NCBI GenBank assembly: GCA_002877915.1
Contig: PNJE01000150.1
Span: forward strand, 1-34,247
Direction: 5' to 3'
Origin: Candidatus Aminicenantota bacterium
GTDB taxonomy: Bacteria > Acidobacteriota > Aminicenantia > Aminicenantales > Saccharicenantaceae
DNA: 34,247 bases
Part shown: positions 29,631-34,247 of the stretch, in pieces
Position numbering within the stretch: position 1 is the first letter of the stretch
Layout of the letters: every line of letters begins with the position of its first letter
Notes under the pieces: generated by a model
Told to the model about the DNA's origin: nothing
Seen by the model: the letters and a program-made list of their open reading frames with translations, nothing else
Databases searched by the model: none
Translations under genes and position numbers: made by a program

Positions 29631-30275
29631 TCATTTTTTTCTTAATATATCGAGCAATTCTGACAAAATCATTGCCGTGGCTCCCCAGATTTGATGTTGG
29701 TTATAAGCAAAATAGGGAACCAGAGCCGATTGACCCCTTATTGACCGGATTTCAAAGGCTAAATTTCTTGGATCTAAAAGATGTTTTAAGGGAACCTCAA
29801 TTATTTCCGCCACTTCCTCGGCTCCTGGCTTAAAATTCGGTGTTTTCGGAGTTACGGCTACTACCGGAAAGATACAATAGTTGCTGGCCTGAACATAGAG
29901 AGGAGTCAGCTGACCGACAACTTCCTGGTTGTCTATTTCGACCCCCAGTTCTTCTCGGGCTTCTCTTATAGCCGCGGCTTCATAACTTTCGCCTTTTTCT
30001 ATCTGGCCACCGGGAAAAGAAATTTGATTTTGGTGATGGCGGACAGTAGCGCTTCGTCTTATAAGGACCAAGAAGAGATCATTGCCTTTGGGATAAAAAA
30101 GAAGCAAAATGGCTGCTTTTAGACAGCGTTCGCCAATTTCTTCTATAGTTAAAATTGAAGCTGGGGGATGGGGACTTAATTTTAACTGTGATTTTAGCCC
30201 TGGGCGGGCTTCTTTTAATTTAGTTTTTAAATATTCAGTTAGCTCTTTGATAGCCGGGTCAGATTTTTCTGGCAT
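29631..30275 (-). CDS. NUDIX hydrolase, CoA pyrophosphatase-like (NudL type)
   Basis: LVLIRRSATVRHHQNQISFPGGQIEKGESYEAAAIREAREELGVE combines the UPF0035 signature and the Nudix box. Confidence 0.88.
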   Translation of the reverse strand: MPEKSDPAIKELTEYLKTKLKEARPGLKSQLKLSPHPPASILTIEEIGERCLKAAILLLFYPKGNDLFLVLIRRSATVRHHQNQISFPGGQIEKGESYEAAAIREAREELGVEIDNQEVVGQLTPLYVQASNYCIFPVVAVTPKTPNFKPGAEEVAEIIEVPLKHLLDPRNLAFEIRSIRGQSALVPYFAYNQHQIWGATAMILSELLDILRKK

Positions 30276-30317
30276 TTTTTATCCCGGGATATTAGTCAAT
30301 AAATTATATCAATAATT

Positions 30318-32015
30318 TTATTTTAAATAGGGCAGATATTTTACCAGTTGTTCGCTGAGGCCAATTTTATAGCCTTCTGAATAAAAAATTATTTCGCCCT
30401 GCTCATTTCCAGCTAAAGTGATCGGCAAATTAACTGTTTTCGTCTTGAAAACTTGATCTATATCCCTTATTACCTGACTATTTTGGTCATATAATATTTT
30501 AGCGATGGAGGGTAAATTGGGATAAATTTCCAGCCGGAAATTAGTGGGCATCTTATCCTTAGCTATTATCGTCAGAATAATTCCTTTCCAATTGGACAGG
30601 GGCTCCTTAGCCGCTTGAATTTCCTCCATCAGGTGCTTGGTTGGTTCTTTATCTGGGTCTATTAATAGCAAAATAAAGCTTTTATCTTTCAGCAAGTTAG
30701 CCAGATTCAATTGGCGGCCTGTATTTAAATCAGTTACTTTAGCCGAGGATAAAAATTTTCCTAAGACCTCAGGTTTTTTAAATTCATTTCTGAGGGAAAA
30801 ATGAATATCTTTAACTGTCTTCGGGGAAAGGTTGAAAAATTTAAGCCGGGCCAGAACACTCCCATCACTCTGCCGATTACCGGTTATCAATAGATAATAA
30901 CCAGGATCTACTTGAAGCTGACAGGGGAATGAATTTAATACTGGATCATTTTCATAGTCGAGAGTCTTAAATTGTCCATTTTCCAACCTGGCCAAAGTAA
31001 AATGGGTGTAATAAATAGGTTTGGACACTCCCTCAATAGGTTGATAGAAAAGCCGAAGGGTTGATTTATTTTTGGTTGGGGGAGCAGGCTCCTCTTTTTC
31101 CAGAAATAGTTCCACCCATCTCCCATCTTTATAGTAGCAAGGACGGTCATTGGCTTGATCAATTCTGGCAGGAATTCCGAGGCTCCTGGCAATGGCTACC
31201 AGAAGGATTTTAATTGAATAATTGTCGGCCCGCCCGAGCTCTAGGGCACCCTGAGGAAAAAGAGGAACATGGTAATAATTTTCGTTATCATCCTCAATGA
31301 TATTTCTTTTTATCCATTGAGCTATAGAGGATGGGTCTTTTCGAAAAGATTCTTTTTCATTTTCAGAAAACTTTTGCTGGATAAATCCTCGCCATGAGGT
31401 TATTAATTCCCGACCGATTCGAGGCGAAAGTATATAGCGAATATAAATATCGTCCCCGATGTTTTTCGGCTTCGGCTGAGCCTGGTGGAGGTGAGCCAGA
31501 AGAATTTCGGCTGGAGTATCTCTGAGGTCTTTTTCAGTCAGGGTGCTTAAAAGTCCAAATCCATATTCAATTTCTTCTGGCTTCAGGGAAGAAAGATAGG
31601 CTAATATTTCTTTCCAGTTACCCCGACTTGTCTGGAGATATTTCCAGGTTAGATCAGGAGGAAGGCCCTTTTCTTGAGCAAATGCCCGAACCTTTTCCTC
31701 GTTGATAAAAGTGGATTCATAAGCCTGGCGGATAGCATCTTCTTGCTGCAGTCTCCGGTTATTTTCTTGCAATTTATCCGAGGAAACTGGCGCTACTGAT
31801 CTGGCAACTGGTGGAATTATATCTAAGTCAATCTGCTTTTCTGAAAAATCTGGTTCTTGGAGAACTAGGTTCAGGTTATTGTCGCTCGCTACATTGATTT
31901 TATCAAAAGCTAACTTTCCATCTTTATTGGCCAAGACGATCAGATCGCCCGGTGAGCACCGAGGCCTGGCCATGGGAATCAGTAAGCTGAGTGACCGCCG
32001 GATAAAATTCAGCAT
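30318..32015 (-). pseudogene. C-terminal part of a transglutaminase-like protein, separated from the N-terminal part by an apparent +1 frameshift
   Basis: In-frame homology-like text resumes at GDLIVLANKDGKLAFDKINV directly after the upstream ORF's TDSHGQASVLTG; a second transglutaminase-like region (YSIKILLVAIARSLGIPARIDQ) follows. Confidence 0.75.
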
Positions 32016-32997
32016 AATTGTAGATGCAGAAATCGACTGAGGCTCCAGGAACAGGCTTTCCTTCTTTATCCTTTACGGTTACCGTCAGCCTGGAGGTAGG
32101 AGCATAATTTGGGAGCAAATTGATTTTGGTATAAAGGTCAGTTTTGAGCAAAACTTCTTCTGGCCCATTATACTGTCCGAATACGGTGGTGTGAATCATC
32201 ATAGCCCTCTTGGCCGGGCCGGTAAACCAGGCCATATTCAATTCCGGTTCGGGTTCGCAAGCTCCTAAATAATACCAGCGCCCATCAACCCAGACTTCGA
32301 CCCAGGCATGGTTATCGTCGGTGTGAGCCCAGCGCGGAGTATAAACCTGGCGGGAGGGAATGCTTACCGCCCTCAGGGCAGCGACGGTAAAGGTTGATTC
32401 TTCCCCACAACGGCCAAAGGCTGTCTTAACGGTGGCCAGGGGAGCAGAGGTTCTTTCATCTGTCGAACGATAAGTAACTTTTTCGTGACACCAGTGGTTA
32501 ACTTCGAGAGCTGCCTGATACATATTAAGATTTTTTAGTTGCTCTTTCAGTTCCTCAAAAAATACTGAGCGAGCATTATCCGGATTTTCATTATTCACCC
32601 GGTAGGGAAGGACAAAATGCCGGAAAATCTCTTCTGGAATATTTTTTCCCCATGAGAAGAAATTGCGGGCTTCGAAAGCCACTTTGACTTGATCTAAGAA
32701 AAACTGGCCATCGAGGTTGGACAAATCACTCAGGGGCATGAAGGCATAAAGAAATTCCAGGGCTTCCTTTTCTTCTACTGGTAAGGGTTGGTTCATTATT
32801 TCAAAAAGCTTTTTATGTCGACCTTTGGCTATTTCCATTCTTTTAAGGTATTGCTTATGAACCAGTTCTCGGTAGGCTGGAGAGCTGATAAAATGGTTCG
32901 ATTGATGGCGGCACGAAGGCAAATATATTAAGAGGATAATTGAAAGGGAAAACCAGAAAATTCTGGCCTTTCCAATAGTCAGTTTATTTTTTCTCAT
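31924..32997 (-). pseudogene. N-terminal part of a transglutaminase-like lipoprotein (Cys-His catalytic core)
   Basis: Lipobox-like IYLPSC; transglutaminase core FGRCGEESTFTVAALRAVSIPSRQVYTPRWAHTDDNHAWVEVWVDGRWYYLGACEPEP, then an Ig/CNA-like domain truncated at LTGRSDRLGQ. Confidence 0.8.
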
Positions 32998-33317
32998 TTA
33001 ATTACCTCGTTTTTTCTCAGTTAGCGATAGCTTTTTCTTCTTTTTTTATGATTTTATTATTAGCGGCTGGCAATATCAAGAAGTCGAAAGGAGGCCATTC
33101 CACTTATTTATTTTTCTTGAATATAGATGTCTTGAGCGGGCTGGTAGCAGGTATTTAGAAATTCTTTCCTTGAGCTGGCCGAGAATAAGAACCATAAAAT
33201 TAGAGATAATAATATTTAGTTCAAGCCTTAAAATAATTTATAATAAAAACGACCAACTGATTTTTCGATGGTTGGTTGAAATAGAAAAAAGGTTTAAGCT
33301 GTTGTGGGAGAAAAAAT

Positions 33318-34247
33318 ATGAAATTAAAAAATTTAGTTTTTAATTTTATCAGTTACTTTCTAATGATTATGATAATTTTTATCTCGATTTCCTGCCATAA
33401 TAAAACTACTTTTGAAAAAGAGCCAGCTCAAATTTCGAAAGTCAGACCTGGGGTGGAAGTATTTTTGGAAAAACATCTGGACCTGGTATCAGGGAAAAAA
33501 GTCGGGCTTATAACCAATCCCTCAGGCGTCGACCGCCAATTTAATTCGACGGCCTGGCTTTTCAAAAAAAATCCTAAGATTAACTTGGTCGCTCTTTATG
33601 GTCCAGAACATGGGGTCAGGGGAAATGCTCAGGCCGGGGAGTATGTACCCTTTTATTTTGACGACAAATTTCAGCTCCCTGTTTTCAGCCTTTATGGTCA
33701 ATCTTTTCGCCCAGAAGCTGGCATGCTCAAGAATATAGATGAATATATGAGGTCTTTTGATACTCAATATGAGGGTAAAATTCCCGAAAAAAACATGATC
33801 AAGGAGGTGGACGTTCTGATTTTTGATATTCAGGATGTCGGAATCCGGGTCTATACTTACTTAGCTACCATGGCTTATGCCATGGAAGCCTGTGCTGAGA
33901 CAGGAATAGAATTTATTGTTCTTGACCGGCCTAACCCGATAAATGGAATTATTATGGAAGGGCCAATTCTCCAATATCCGGAATACAGTTCTTTTGTCGG
34001 GGTCTATCCGATTCCCCTGCGTCATGGGATGACCCTGGGAGAGCTGGCCAGGCTGTTCAACGACCGCTTTCAAAAGAAAAAAGCCAAGTTAACCGTTATC
34101 CCGGCCGAAGGCTGGAAGAGGGATATGTGGTTTGATCAGACCGGGCTTCCGTGGGTGATGCCTTCTCCTAATATTCCAACCCTCGATACGGCCACAGTTT
34201 ATCCAGGGCAGGTTTTCCTGGAGGGAACAAATATATCCGAGGGGCGG
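33318..34247 (+). CDS. DUF1343 family lipoprotein (NamZ-like exo-beta-N-acetylmuramidase candidate), C-terminus beyond the window
   Basis: Open frame of 310 codons missing from the ORF track: MKLKNLVFNFISYFLMIMIIFISISCHNK (lipobox), GLITNPSGVDRQ, ALYGPEHGVRGNAQAG, DVLIFDIQDVGIRVYTYLATMAYAMEAC, VLDRPNPINGIIMEGPIL, LRHGMTLGELA, WVMPSPNIPTLDTATVYPGQVFLEGTNISEGR. Confidence 0.93.
   Translation, partial: MKLKNLVFNFISYFLMIMIIFISISCHNKTTFEKEPAQISKVRPGVEVFLEKHLDLVSGKKVGLITNPSGVDRQFNSTAWLFKKNPKINLVALYGPEHGVRGNAQAGEYVPFYFDDKFQLPVFSLYGQSFRPEAGMLKNIDEYMRSFDTQYEGKIPEKNMIKEVDVLIFDIQDVGIRVYTYLATMAYAMEACAETGIEFIVLDRPNPINGIIMEGPILQYPEYSSFVGVYPIPLRHGMTLGELARLFNDRFQKKKAKLTVIPAEGWKRDMWFDQTGLPWVMPSPNIPTLDTATVYPGQVFLEGTNISEGR

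Noticed and set aside
29621-29833. Plus-strand ORFs around the NUDIX gene
   Set aside because: Antisense to the convincing NUDIX hydrolase on the minus strand.
1-34247. CRISPR array, IS element, prophage or toxin-antitoxin pair
   Set aside because: Looked for regular direct repeats, transposase/integrase motifs and small paired ORFs; none supportable by eye.

Overview
This window is an ordinary-looking chromosomal segment from a Gram-negative bacterium. TonB-dependent receptors with CarboxypepD_reg domains, an S46 peptidase and the ECF-sigma content suggest an Acidobacteriota/Aminicenantota-like lineage, but that placement is inference. I saw no CRISPR array, prophage, transposase or rRNA. 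The supportable content is: a YjbQ-like protein (truncated at the left edge), an S46 dipeptidyl-peptidase, feoA-feoB, uvrC (split by an apparent frameshift), uvrB, a bactofilin, tRNA-Gly(CCC), a lipoate/octanoate ligase-family protein, an orphan protein, and two back-to-back ECF sigma modules. It continues with trmH, tRNA-Leu(CAA), a kinase/PLP phospho-lyase fusion, two large TonB-dependent receptors, a 4-OT tautomerase, a NUDIX hydrolase, a transglutaminase-like lipoprotein gene (also split by an apparent +1 frameshift), and a DUF1343/NamZ-like lipoprotein truncated at the right edge. The most interesting region is about 12.0-17.9 kb. One ECF sigma/zinc-finger anti-sigma pair, with a good candidate ECF autoregulatory promoter, drives LiaI/LiaF-like membrane proteins and a DUF4097 beta-solenoid with an alternating H/Y rung pattern. 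A divergent second ECF operon ends in an HtrA-like protein that appears to have lost its catalytic His and Asp. The second notable item is the HYKK-like kinase fused to an ETNPPL/PHYKPL-like phospho-lyase. All calls come from reading the sequence; no database search was run.
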